Origin: Alcaligenaceae bacterium
Lineage (GTDB): Bacteria > Pseudomonadota > Gammaproteobacteria > Burkholderiales > Burkholderiaceae_B
Direction of reading: 5' to 3'
NCBI GenBank assembly: GCA_029265335.1
Contig: JAJUJN010000129.1
Location: 1-6,227 of the forward strand
Length of the DNA: 6,227 nt
Of the stretch, positions 1-6,227 are shown piece after piece. Position 1 is the stretch's first letter, and each line of letters begins with the position of its first letter. The notes under the pieces are model-generated. The model did not search any database. It was not told the origin of the DNA and worked only from the letters and a program-made list of their open reading frames with translations. Position numbers and translations under genes: made by a program.

Positions 1-41
1 AATACCACCTCGCGGTATTCGGGATGAATGCCTTCTTTCAT
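1..41 (-). CDS. rpmE2: 50S ribosomal protein L31 type B, N-terminal fragment (runs off the window)
   Basis: Reading leftwards from the ATG at 41-39, the frame gives MKEGIHPEYREVV and continues off the window edge. This matches the conserved opening of bacterial ribosomal protein L31 (bL31), in particular the zinc-independent type B form, whose N-terminus is MKxxIHPxYRxVVF. A Shine-Dalgarno AGGAA (complement of 48-52) sits 6 bases upstream of the ATG, which supports the start. bL31 belongs to the large subunit and forms part of an intersubunit bridge. In many bacteria the type B paralogue lacks the zinc-binding cysteines and is used under zinc limitation; in others it is the only L31. Only 13 complete codons are visible, so the cysteine content cannot be checked and type B rests on the N-terminus alone. 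It is preceded by a promoter and a long leader, so it is probably transcribed independently of the lipoprotein gene upstream. Confidence 0.82.
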   Translation of the reverse strand, partial: MKEGIHPEYREVV

Positions 42-213
42 GGCGGATTCCTGATGTAGCCACGACGGTGGTGAGGCACCGAAACCGACACACGGCAAAA
101 CCCGTGGCAAGGCTTCAGAAAACCGCACTCGTCGTGTTGAAGACGCTCGAGGCGCCGATAAGAAATTATGACCGCATCTGAACAGGCAAAAAAACCAAAG
201 CCAGAATGCGAAA
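42..213 (-). promoter_or_regulatory. Long 5' leader of rpmE2
   Basis: If transcription starts 6-7 bases after the -10 box at 225-220, the rpmE2 mRNA carries a leader of about 170 bases, long for a small ribosomal protein gene. It contains a 5-bp hairpin (91-95 pairing with 102-106, 6-base loop) and a short CCAC/GTGG stem (60-63 with 68-71) close to the Shine-Dalgarno. No ORF with a convincing start is seen on this strand in the leader. Autoregulatory mRNA leaders are known for several ribosomal protein genes, including L31 in some phyla. Whether this is one of them is inference. Confidence 0.3.
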
Positions 214-219
214 CGAATA

Positions 220-248
220 ATTATCGCTCGAATTCGTGGCTTTGGCAA
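220..248 (-). promoter_or_regulatory. Candidate sigma-70 promoter for rpmE2
   Basis: On the minus strand a -35 box TTGCCA (248-243; 5 of 6 matches to TTGACA) is followed after exactly 17 bases by a -10 box GATAAT (225-220; 5 of 6 matches to TATAAT). The predicted start is near 213-214. The promoter lies just after the lipoprotein stop codon and points towards rpmE2. An 8-base AT palindrome (ATAATTAT, 217-224) overlaps the -10 box. A second -10-like CATAAT (170-165) lies downstream but has no suitable -35. The call rests on consensus match and position only. Confidence 0.5.
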
Positions 249-275
249 TGGCCCGCAGGCTCGGAGGAAATCGAG

Positions 276-482
276 TTACATGGCGCCGCCGGTGCTTCCG
301 CCAGCGCCGCCCATGGTGCCGCCACCGGCCGCGCCGCCGCTGGGCGCGCTCAGTCCGCCACCAGTGGCCGGCGGATTGGCTGCTGGTGCGGCGGGATCCG
401 GGCTGCCCGCGCCGTTGTCGCAGGCAGCCAGAAGACCGGAGGTTGCGAGTAGGGCAGCGGCAATAAGAGATGGGGTTCGCAT
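276..482 (-). CDS. Small low-complexity lipoprotein (hypothetical)
   Basis: This 68-residue ORF starts at an ATG preceded by a good Shine-Dalgarno (AGGAG, complement of 490-494, 7-base spacing) and ends in TAA. Residues 1-20 form a lipoprotein signal peptide: a short basic n-region (R2), a hydrophobic core (LIAAALLATSGLL), then the lipobox L18-A19-A20-C21. Signal peptidase II would cut before C21 and leave a 48-residue lipidated peptide. The mature part begins C-D-N. By the E. coli Lol rule, Asp at +2 followed by Asn retains a lipoprotein in the inner membrane, although this rule varies between genera. The rest is almost entirely Gly, Ala, Pro, Ser and Thr, ending in glycine-rich GGAGGSTGGAM, and is probably disordered. 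No enzymatic domain is seen, and I do not recognise the family. The signal peptide, RBS and stand-alone position support a real gene, but low complexity in GC-rich DNA is a reason for caution. No clear promoter or terminator was found for it. Confidence 0.72.
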   Translation of the reverse strand: MRTPSLIAAALLATSGLLAACDNGAGSPDPAAPAANPPATGGGLSAPSGGAAGGGTMGGAGGSTGGAM

Positions 483-649
483 GAAAGTTCTCCTGTTCTG
501 TGGGACATGACGCGTTCAGTCGGAACGTGTTGCCACCTTACAGGAGTTGTCAGTTTCAAGAAAGGTTATTGACCCCATTCTGACGAAACATCAATTCATG
601 ATGTGACTGACGGCAGGTTTCACGTGGTTATTGGAATCGATTGTTACTT

Positions 650-685
650 AGCTGACAAAATCCGCGTAAGGGTTGTCAGCTTTTT
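650..685 (+). terminator. Intrinsic-terminator-like hairpin, plus-strand polarity
   Basis: A perfect 9-bp inverted repeat (AGCTGACAA at 650-658, TTGTCAGCT at 673-681; 14-base loop) is followed directly by TTTT (682-685). In the plus direction this is a standard Rho-independent terminator shape. In the minus direction, in which roxA and all other genes here are read, the hairpin comes right after the roxA stop codon (687-685) but is followed by TAAG and not a T-tract, so it would be a weak terminator for roxA. No plus-strand gene precedes it. It may end an unannotated plus-strand RNA, block antisense transcription into roxA, or protect the 3' end of the roxA mRNA. Confidence 0.45.
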
Positions 686-1836
686 CAGGGCGATTCGAGA
701 GTCAACCATCCCGCGTCGAGCCAATCCTGCAGTTGCTCACGCGCAGCGGCGTCAGGTGCTTGCTGCGGCAGCACGTATTGGCGATGGTCGGCCAATTGCT
801 GCAGCCAGGGCGATGGCTCGCCCATCACCGGTTCACCGTTGATCCAGGCGAGTTGATCGCGGTACATGAGGCGTGTGCGACGATCCAGGCGCAGAATGCC
901 GCCACTCGGCCATTCCTCCGTCAAGTCGACCTCGGCCGCGGCGGACTGCTCGAAAATCACATGAGCCTTGGGCTCCGTGAGCCATCGGCCCAAGGCGTCA
1001 GTGACCAGCTTGCGATCGAAGTGCAGGCTCTCGACGGCATTCTGAGCTGCACCCAGCAGCCGGTCGGGCAGTTGCGCCGGCGACCGAGTGGCCGGCTCGC
1101 CGGCGTCGGTGTAGCGTTGCGGATCGGCGTGGTCGGCCTCTGCCAGCTGCTCCAAGGCAAGTTCGAGAGTGATGCTGGCGAGTTCGCGTAGGGTAGGGGC
1201 CCGAAAACCGATGGAATAAGTGAGGCAATCGGCATCGAGCGCCACCCCATCGTGTGCAATATGCGGCGGCAAGTACAGCATGTCGCCGGGCGCCAGATCC
1301 ACGGTATGTTCCGGCTCGAAATGCCGCAATATCTTCACCGGCAGATCGTCGCGCAAGCTGAGATCGTGTTGTCGGCCGTATTGCCAACGCCGGCGCCCGT
1401 GCGCTTGCAGAAGAAACACATCGTAGCTGTCGAAGTGCGGTCCCACCCCGCCTCCAGGCCCGGCCAGGCTGATCATCACGTCGTCGAGGCGCGCATCGGC
1501 CACGAAGCGAAAGCTGTCGCGCAGCTGGGCGATCGAGTCGATATGCAGGTCGACTCCTTGAATCAGCACCGTATAGTCGGGCTCGTGCCGTTCGGGCAAG
1601 CGCGAGAACGGACCATGATCCAAATGCCAGTCGCTCCCCACCCGTTGCATGAAACGCGACTCCACATCGGGATCTTGGGCCAGACGGCGGACTTGCTCAG
1701 CCCCCACGGGCGCTTGCCAATCCGGCAGGGCCTGGCGAATGAGCAGCGGCTGGCGCTGCCAATAGCGCTGCATGAATTCGTTGGGCGACAACCCGCCCAA
1801 CAGCACCCATGGCTGGTCGAGAGAAGGCTGGCTCAT
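685..1836 (-). CDS. roxA: Ribosomal protein uL16 arginine 3-hydroxylase (RoxA/YcfD family, JmjC-type cupin)
   Basis: This 383-residue protein is close in length to E. coli YcfD (RoxA, 373). That enzyme is a cytoplasmic Fe(II)/2-oxoglutarate oxygenase that hydroxylates an arginine of ribosomal protein uL16, using O2 and giving succinate and CO2. The N-terminus has the family signature [25 protein letters not shown] (residues 12-36, split here: [10 protein letters not shown] then [15 protein letters not shown]). The iron triad is visible: H134-x-D136 in [10 protein letters not shown], and H195 in [12 protein letters not shown]149 in GRRRWQYG is spaced from the HxD motif like the 2-oxoglutarate-binding arginine of Ycf[14 protein letters not shown] (208-220) matches the conserved strand leaving the cupin fold. 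The rest (about 220-383) corresponds to the dimerisation and winged-helix-like regions. All catalytic residues are present, so it should be active. Its ATG overlaps the mutS stop (ATGA, 1836-1833) with only a weak GAAGAG upstream, which implies translational coupling to mutS. Confidence 0.92.
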   Translation of the reverse strand: MSQPSLDQPWVLLGGLSPNEFMQRYWQRQPLLIRQALPDWQAPVGAEQVRRLAQDPDVESRFMQRVGSDWHLDHGPFSRLPERHEPDYTVLIQGVDLHIDSIAQLRDSFRFVADARLDDVMISLAGPGGGVGPHFDSYDVFLLQAHGRRRWQYGRQHDLSLRDDLPVKILRHFEPEHTVDLAPGDMLYLPPHIAHDGVALDADCLTYSIGFRAPTLRELASITLELALEQLAEADHADPQRYTDAGEPATRSPAQLPDRLLGAAQNAVESLHFDRKLVTDALGRWLTEPKAHVIFEQSAAAEVDLTEEWPSGGILRLDRRTRLMYRDQLAWINGEPVMGEPSPWLQQLADHRQYVLPQQAPDAAAREQLQDWLDAGWLTLESP

Positions 1837-4517
1837 GTTGACTCTTCGCTATCGCCGTGCAACAGCTCGCGCAGCTGATAGAGTGCATCGAGAGCGGCGC
1901 GCGGGCTGAGTTGATCGGGGTCGAGGGCGGCGAGTTCGGCCAGAGCCGGATGCGGAGCGCGCTCGGCGGCAGGCTCGGCAGCCCACTCACTCGCTGGATC
2001 TGGGGCAGAAATGAAATCTTCGGCGCTGGCGTTTTCTGTGCTCAAGGCGTCGAATAACGACAGCTGCGCCAAGTCGCCCCCGCGGGCTTCCAGACGCTCC
2101 AGCTCGCGCCGGGCCATGCGCAATACCGCCGGCGGCAGGCCTGCGCGCTGGGCCACCTGAATGCCGTAACTGCGGCTGGCAGGCCCTTCGCGCACCTCGT
2201 GCAGAAATACCACGCCGTGTGGAGCCTCGGCTGCCGCCAGATGAACGTTGGCGGCAGCCGGGTGCTCCCCGGGCAGGCGTGTCAACTCAAAATAATGTGT
2301 GGCAAACAGCGTGAGCGCCTGGTTGTGAACCAGCAGGCGATGAGCAATGGCCCAGGCCAGGGCCAGGCCGTCGTAGGTGGAGGTACCGCGTCCTACCTCG
2401 TCCATGAGCACCAGGCTGGCAGGCGTGCTGGCCGCCAGGATGGTGGCCGCTTCGGTCATTTCCATCATGAAGGTGGAGCGCCCGCCGGCGAGGTCGTCGG
2501 CCGCGCCGATTCGGGTAAAGATGCGGTCCAACGTACCGATGCGAGCGGCCTGGGCTGGCACATAGCTGCCGACGCGGGCCAACAGGGCAATCAGCGCCAC
2601 TTGCCGCATATACGTCGACTTACCCCCCATGTTGGGGCCGGTTACCAGAAGCAGACGCCTGTCGGTGTGCAGCCGACAATCGTTGGGAGTGAAGCGCTCG
2701 ATGCTCCGCTCCACCACGGGGTGGCGCCCCTGATCGATCCAGATTTCGGCCTGTTCCGACAATTGGGGTGACACCCATTCGTGGTCACGGGCATGCACAG
2801 CCAGACTCGTGAGGCAATCGATCTCGGCCAGCGCGGCCGCTGCAGCGGAAAATATCGGAACAAACTCCAGCAGCTGGTCGAGCAGGCGATCGTAAAGCCA
2901 CTTTTCGCGAGCGAGTGCCCGCTCCTGGGCCGAGAGAATGCGGTCTTCCCACGACTTGAGCTCAGGCGTGATGTAGCGTTCGGCGTTCTTGAGCGTTTGG
3001 CGACGCCGGTAATCATCGGGCACTTTGTCGGCCTGGCCGCGAGTGACCTCGATGAAAAAGCCGTGCACCCGGTTGTATTCCACTCGCAGATTGGCGATGC
3101 CTGTGCGTTCCCGCTCGCGTTGCTCCAGCTCGGCGAGGAACTCACCACTGCGGGTCTGCAGGGTGCGCAATTCGTCGAGTTCGGTGTCGTAGCCATCGGC
3201 CATCACACCGCCGTCGCGCAGGGCCACCGAGGGCTCTTGCGCGATCGCCTGTTGCAGCAGCGCAGCCAGGGCAGGATCTACCTCGAGGTTGTCGGCCAGG
3301 TTCTGCAGCGCAGCTTCGGCGGCTGGCAGGGGCAAGGCTTCACCGTGACGCATGGCGCGCAGGCAGCTCACAACTTCAGGCAGCTGCACCAGCGCATCGC
3401 GCAAGCTCGCCAGTTCGCGCGGACGGATCGAGCGTAGCGCCAGGCGACTGGCCATACGCTCAAGGTCGGGCAGGGGCGCCAGCAGTTGGGCCAAGGGGTC
3501 GGGCCCGTGGCTCAGCAGGGTGGCGATGGCGTGTTGCCGTTGCTGCAGCACGTGGTTGTCGCGCAGCGGGTGATGCAGCCAGCGTCGCAGCAGGCGGCTG
3601 CCCATGGGTGTGGCGCAATGGTCGAGAACCGAAAACAGCGTAGGCGAGGCTTCGCCGCGCAAAGTTTCGGTGAGCTCCAGGTTGCGCCGCGTGGCCGGAT
3701 CCAGCCAAACAGACTGGGCCGGGCGGTCCGCCAGCAGGCTTCTCACATGCACCAGGGCCTGCGATTGCGTGTGATGCACGTAGCGCAACAGGGCCCCCGC
3801 GGCGGCCACTGCCAGCGGCATATCCGTTACATCGAAACCGTCGAGCGTGTCCACGCCGAAATGTTCGGTCAATTGCGCACGCGCGCCCTCGCTTTCGAAA
3901 TGCCAGTCGGGGCAGGTGCTCAGCGTGGCCCGCAACTCGCCGCAATCCGCCGGCAGCTGCTGGCTTTCGGCCAGCAATAGTTCGGCCGGGTCGATGCGAT
4001 GCAGTTCGCTCGCCAGCTCGTCGGGGTGACACTCGCTCAGACGGAACTCGCCGTTGGCGAGATTCAGCCAGGCCAGCCCATAGCGCAGCTGGCGCCGGCG
4101 GACCACAGGATTCAGGGCCGCAATCAAGCGATCCGCTTTGGCTGGCAGCAAGGCATCGTCGGTGAGCGTGCCGGGTGTGACGATGCGCACGATCTGGCGT
4201 TCCACCGGCCCCTTGCTCGCCCCCACCTCGCCCACCTGTTCACAGATCGCTACCGACTCCCCCAGAGCGACCAGGCGTGCCAGATAGCCTTCCACCGAAT
4301 GAAAAGGCACGCCCGCCATGCGCACCGGCTTGCCGTTCGACAAACCCCGAGTGGTGAGCGTGAGATTGAGCAGGCGCGCCGCTTTCTCGGCGTCTTCGTA
4401 GAAAAGCTCGTAGAAGTCACCCATGCGATAGAGCAGCAGCAACGGGCCAGCCTCGGCCTTGAGTTGCAGATACTGCCGCATCATGGGGGTGTGGCCGGAA
4501 AGATCCGTTTGGGTCAT
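1833..4517 (-). CDS. mutS: DNA mismatch repair protein MutS
   Basis: MutS binds mismatches and small loops, exchanges ADP for ATP and recruits MutL. The start at 4517 gives 894 residues (E. coli 853). It has an AGGAG (complement of 4522-4526) 4 bases upstream and gives the normal N-terminus [20 protein letters not shown]. The frame is open to an ATG at 4565, but those 16 extra residues (Cys/Arg-rich) would overlap the transporter gene and have no family support. In 894-residue numbering: the mismatch-binding F35-x-E37 lies in [10 protein letters not shown]; core, lever and clamp domains span roughly 120-550; Walker [10 protein letters not shown] is at 627-635; the [10 protein letters not shown] signature starts near 681; Walker B LVLMDE has D706/E707; and ATHYFEL is near 739-745. 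QLSLF (818-822) fits a beta-clamp-binding motif. It is followed by an acidic Ala/Pro-rich linker (about 825-855), which accounts for the extra length. The C-terminal tetramerisation helix pair follows at about 856-888. No residue expected for activity is missing. Confidence 0.97.
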   Translation of the reverse strand: MTQTDLSGHTPMMRQYLQLKAEAGPLLLLYRMGDFYELFYEDAEKAARLLNLTLTTRGLSNGKPVRMAGVPFHSVEGYLARLVALGESVAICEQVGEVGASKGPVERQIVRIVTPGTLTDDALLPAKADRLIAALNPVVRRRQLRYGLAWLNLANGEFRLSECHPDELASELHRIDPAELLLAESQQLPADCGELRATLSTCPDWHFESEGARAQLTEHFGVDTLDGFDVTDMPLAVAAAGALLRYVHHTQSQALVHVRSLLADRPAQSVWLDPATRRNLELTETLRGEASPTLFSVLDHCATPMGSRLLRRWLHHPLRDNHVLQQRQHAIATLLSHGPDPLAQLLAPLPDLERMASRLALRSIRPRELASLRDALVQLPEVVSCLRAMRHGEALPLPAAEAALQNLADNLEVDPALAALLQQAIAQEPSVALRDGGVMADGYDTELDELRTLQTRSGEFLAELEQRERERTGIANLRVEYNRVHGFFIEVTRGQADKVPDDYRRRQTLKNAERYITPELKSWEDRILSAQERALAREKWLYDRLLDQLLEFVPIFSAAAAALAEIDCLTSLAVHARDHEWVSPQLSEQAEIWIDQGRHPVVERSIERFTPNDCRLHTDRRLLLVTGPNMGGKSTYMRQVALIALLARVGSYVPAQAARIGTLDRIFTRIGAADDLAGGRSTFMMEMTEAATILAASTPASLVLMDEVGRGTSTYDGLALAWAIAHRLLVHNQALTLFATHYFELTRLPGEHPAAANVHLAAAEAPHGVVFLHEVREGPASRSYGIQVAQRAGLPPAVLRMARRELERLEARGGDLAQLSLFDALSTENASAEDFISAPDPASEWAAEPAAERAPHPALAELAALDPDQLSPRAALDALYQLRELLHGDSEEST

Positions 4518-4518
4518 T

Positions 4519-5730
4519 TCACTCCTGAGTCGCCGTCGTGCGCAGGCGCCGCACGAGAATTCCAATAACGAAGAAAAGGCTGGCGATCACTATGACATAG
4601 ATGGTGAGCGCGGGCAGCGAGCTGATGCGATCCACCAGCGCACCAACCCCTAAGGGAACCAGACTGGCCAGGTAGCCAGCAGTGTAGAACCATGACACGA
4701 GCCGAGAGCGATGCTGCGGAGGTGAGATCTGGTTGAGCAAGCCGGCAGCTGCACCAAAGCTCGCGCCGTGACCCACGGCGGTCACCAACATGCAGGCGAT
4801 CGCCAGCCAGCCCCAGCCGGCATGCGCGGCCAGGCCGAGCCCCACGAGACCGGCGATGGCCAGGACGCAGCCCTGGGTGAAAGCCACGCGCAATACCTTG
4901 CGACGATGCAGCCACTGGCTGATGGCGGTTACCACCAGGTAGGCCGAGACCACATAGCCACTGGTGGCGTAATCTGGATTGCCAAAGATGGTATCGCCAA
5001 AAAACGGACCGAGGGCCATGGAGGTGGACCCCATGCTCCAGGAGGCCACGATACACGCGGCGCAGGTGAAGAAGCCGGCCCATGGGATGGGCGCCGCCGG
5101 GGCAGGGGCGGTGGCAGCGGGCGCCTCGCCTGCCGCGCGGCGGTGCGAGTTCCAGCGTCGGGCGGCTACCGTGAGGGAGAGTAATGCACTGGCGGCAATC
5201 ACCACGAAAGGCAGAACCATGGGCCATAGGCTCAACTGCAAAGCGATGCCGGTGAGAATCGGGCCGAGTGAAGAACCGGCGCCGAAGGAAAGGCTGGAGA
5301 GCAAGGCAGCATGACGCGCGTTGCCCTGAGGACTGAGTTCCACCAGAACCACATTGGCGGCGACCGTCACGGCACCGGTGCCCAGACCGGCCAGAAAACG
5401 CCCGGCAAGCAACAGGCGCAGCGATTCTGCCTGAGCCATCAACAGAGCGGCCACAGCTACCATGGCAAGACCGGGCACCAGCAAGCGGTAGGGGTTAGCA
5501 AGTTTGGCCAACAATTGGCCCATGCTGAGAAGGGCCAGGAGCGCGCCAAAAACATAGACGACGAAGATCAGCGTCATGGTGGACGCATTCAGCTCCAGCA
5601 TCTGTCGAAAAATGGGGTAGAGCGGAATGGGTGCGCTGCTGCCGACGATGGCTGTGAGCAGGCCGAGTGTGATCAGACGCCTGGGCCAGGCGTCGGGGTC
5701 GGCGTCGATGGCGGGGGTAATGGCGGACAT
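4519..5730 (-). CDS. Major facilitator superfamily (MFS) transporter, substrate unknown
   Basis: This is a 403-residue inner-membrane protein with about 12 predicted transmembrane helices, at roughly residues 17-37, 52-72, 82-100, 106-129, 142-163, 168-189, 217-240, 255-273, 281-302, 305-330, 343-363 and 373-394. The two halves of six are joined by a basic then Ala/Pro-rich cytoplasmic loop (191-215), which is the MFS_1 layout. [20 protein letters not shown] (110-129) resembles the conserved TM4 segment, and the TM5 stretch [15 protein letters not shown] resembles the antiporter-type motif C (gxxxGPxxGG). The TM2-TM3 loop [14 protein letters not shown] is a degenerate motif A in which the usual Asp is Lys, so assigning it to a drug exporter subfamily would be unsafe. 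The ATG at 5730 has no Shine-Dalgarno; the frame stays open only to 5766 without a better ATG or GTG. The stop (4521-4519) is one base from the mutS ATG, so it heads a likely transporter-mutS-roxA operon. Confidence 0.88.
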   Translation of the reverse strand: MSAITPAIDADPDAWPRRLITLGLLTAIVGSSAPIPLYPIFRQMLELNASTMTLIFVVYVFGALLALLSMGQLLAKLANPYRLLVPGLAMVAVAALLMAQAESLRLLLAGRFLAGLGTGAVTVAANVVLVELSPQGNARHAALLSSLSFGAGSSLGPILTGIALQLSLWPMVLPFVVIAASALLSLTVAARRWNSHRRAAGEAPAATAPAPAAPIPWAGFFTCAACIVASWSMGSTSMALGPFFGDTIFGNPDYATSGYVVSAYLVVTAISQWLHRRKVLRVAFTQGCVLAIAGLVGLGLAAHAGWGWLAIACMLVTAVGHGASFGAAAGLLNQISPPQHRSRLVSWFYTAGYLASLVPLGVGALVDRISSLPALTIYVIVIASLFFVIGILVRRLRTTATQE

Positions 5731-5739
5731 GTGCGCAAT

Positions 5740-5747
5740 ATTGTATA
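5740..5747 (-). promoter_or_regulatory. Weak -10-like element just upstream of the MFS gene
   Basis: TATACAAT (minus strand, 5747-5740) contains TACAAT, 5 of 6 matches to the -10 consensus, and ends 9 bases before the ATG at 5730. Transcription from it would start about 2-3 bases before the ATG, giving an essentially leaderless mRNA. That would fit the absence of a Shine-Dalgarno. The -35 region at the right distance (GATCCG or CTGATC) is poor, and a TTGACT at 5806-5801 has no -10 at the correct spacing. This is a low-confidence promoter for the transporter-mutS-roxA unit. Confidence 0.25.
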
Positions 5748-5819
5748 GGCGTGGAAAGATCCCGGATCAGGCCCCAGCAACGCTTGGTGGATTTGTCGTG
5801 AGTCAAACGTCATCCCGCG

Positions 5820-6054
5820 TCACTCCGGCAGAGAGCCGCTTCGGCACCCCCAGGGTGTCAGCAGTTAGGCGGGCGCCGCGCCTCGCGCTTTGAGCGCGGG
5901 GCAGTCGGCGGGTGGTGTCTGAACCCTGGAGCGCCACTGGCGCGCAAGCGCGAGTTCACCCGCCGCCGTGATCAAAGCGCGAGGCAAGGGCAGTCCGAAG
6001 GACCGCCCGACGGACTGACACCCTGGGGGTGCCGAAGCGGCTCCTGTGAAGTGA
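5820..6054. repeat. 235-base imperfect palindrome with 29-bp perfect inverted-repeat arms (REP/MITE-like element)
   Basis: The arms at 5833-5861 and 6015-6043 are perfect 29-base inverted repeats of each other. The pairing extends outwards through CAG/CTG (5829-5831 with 6044-6046, one bulged base) and TCACT/AGTGA (5820-5824 with 6050-6054). Inside the arms more nested complementary blocks occur in order: CGGGCG/CGCCCG (5870-5875 with 6004-6009), a perfect 14-bp repeat (5880-5893 with 5972-5985) and CGGCGGGTG/CACCCGCCG (5906-5914 with 5957-5965). The centre carries a GCGCC-act-GGCGC hairpin (5931-5943). Each arm is itself two small hairpins: GCCG-ctt-CGGC (5835-5845) and CACCC-cca-GGGTG (5845-5857). 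No transposase and no clear target-site duplication were seen. It could be a REP-doublet/MITE-type repeat, a structured RNA or a cruciform site; the sequence alone does not decide. Confidence 0.8.
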
Positions 6055-6129
6055 GGAAAGCCGAACGTCTGGAGGTCTCGGCGGTTTGCCCCTGGGCGGC
6101 TTGCCTTCGGTGAGTCGACCGGGACGTCT

Positions 6130-6227
6130 TTACTCGGGTTCGATACAGGGCGGGGCTTTGCTGCCGAGGTCGGTGAGGGGCAGGATGGCCAGGGGAGCGG
6201 CGAGCACGCCGAGCGCTGCGGCAGCGC
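6130..6227 (-). CDS. C-terminal fragment of an unrecognised, probably membrane-associated protein
   Basis: On the minus strand one frame is open from the window edge to a TAA at 6132-6130 and gives 31 residues, beginning AAAALGVLAAPLAILPLTDL and ending GSKAPPCIEPE. The first 17 or so residues are strongly hydrophobic and could be the last transmembrane helix or a hydrophobic segment, followed by a short polar tail with one Cys and two Glu. Strand and orientation agree with every other gene in the window. The fragment is too short to name a family, and the reading frame is supported only by its protein-like composition and the stop codon. Confidence 0.45.
   Translation of the reverse strand, partial: AAAALGVLAAPLAILPLTDLGSKAPPCIEPE

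Larger units (their letters stand above)
5731..6129. other. Gene-free gap between the partial gene and the MFS gene
   Basis: No convincing coding region is seen on either strand in these 399 bases. The gap holds the weak -10 element next to the transporter start, the large palindrome (5820-6054), and 75 bases (6055-6129) just after the stop of the partial gene. In those 75 bases I see only a short imperfect direct repeat (GGCGGTTTGCC at 6080-6090 and GGCGGCTTGCC at 6095-6105) and no hairpin with a T-tract, so no intrinsic terminator for the partial gene is evident apart from the palindrome itself. Confidence 0.6.

Noticed and set aside
200..240. A Zur operator upstream of rpmE2
   Set aside because: The AT palindrome at 217-224 is suggestive in position, but it is short, imperfect beyond 8 bases and does not match the known gammaproteobacterial Zur box pattern.
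168..510. Plus-strand and alternative-frame ORFs over the lipoprotein gene
   Set aside because: Their Arg/Ala/Pro-rich composition reflects the GC-rich repeats of the opposite frame. Only the minus-strand frame has a signal peptide, a lipobox and an RBS.
483..660. A promoter for the lipoprotein gene
   Set aside because: The best pair is TTGTCA (658-653) with TCCAAT (635-630), only 5/6 and 4/6, and it overlaps the hairpin arm. TTGAAA (559-554) and CTGACA (553-548) have no -10 at the right spacing.
651..687. Intrinsic terminator for roxA on the minus strand
   Set aside because: The hairpin follows the roxA stop codon, but the downstream bases are TAAG and not a T-tract. The T-tract lies on the other side, giving plus-strand polarity.
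673..1191. Plus-strand open frames across roxA (and similar ones across mutS and the transporter)
   Set aside because: They are antisense shadows of clearly identified genes in GC-rich DNA, with no family signature or ribosome-binding site of their own.
4518..4565. A 16-residue N-terminal extension of MutS from the upstream ATG at 4565
   Set aside because: It overlaps the end of the transporter gene by about 47 bases and is Cys/Arg-rich and unlike MutS N-termini. The ATG at 4517 has a good Shine-Dalgarno and places F-x-E at residues 35-37, as expected.
6080..6105. Short direct repeat GGCGGTTTGCC / GGCGGCTTGCC
   Set aside because: Only two imperfect 11-base copies 15 bases apart in GC-rich sequence; this is easily chance and not a CRISPR or tandem array.

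Overview
The window is a high-GC bacterial chromosome segment, most likely from a gammaproteobacterium. The L16 arginine hydroxylase (RoxA/YcfD family), the E. coli-like MutS and the type B L31 start all point that way. The order cannot be fixed from this sequence. Every gene seen lies on the minus strand, so transcription runs from the right end of the window to the left.

In transcription order: (1) 6227-6130 is the C-terminal end of an unrecognised gene. (2) 6129-5731 is a 400-base gene-free gap. Most of it is a 235-base imperfect palindrome (5820-6054) whose arms contain a perfect 29-base inverted repeat, with further nested inverted repeats inside. It looks like a REP/MITE-type element or a structured RNA, and it is the most unusual item here. 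(3) 5730-685 is a tightly packed three-gene unit: a 12-TM major facilitator transporter, mutS and roxA. The first junction has a 1-base gap and the second a 4-base ATGA overlap, which suggests one transcript with translational coupling. (4) 684-483 is a 200-base spacer. It holds a hairpin plus T-tract that reads as an intrinsic terminator on the plus strand, although no plus-strand gene is visible. (5) 482-276 encodes a 68-residue low-complexity lipoprotein. (6) 275-42 holds a good sigma-70 promoter and a leader of about 170 bases. (7) 41-1 is the start of rpmE2 (ribosomal protein L31, type B), cut by the window edge.

Functionally, MutS recognises mismatches and starts repair, RoxA hydroxylates ribosomal protein uL16, and L31 is a ribosomal protein. 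The transporter's substrate is unknown. No shared pathway is evident; the arrangement looks like ordinary core genome with a repeat element inserted upstream of the mutS unit. There is no sign of phage, transposase, CRISPR, tRNA or rRNA genes.
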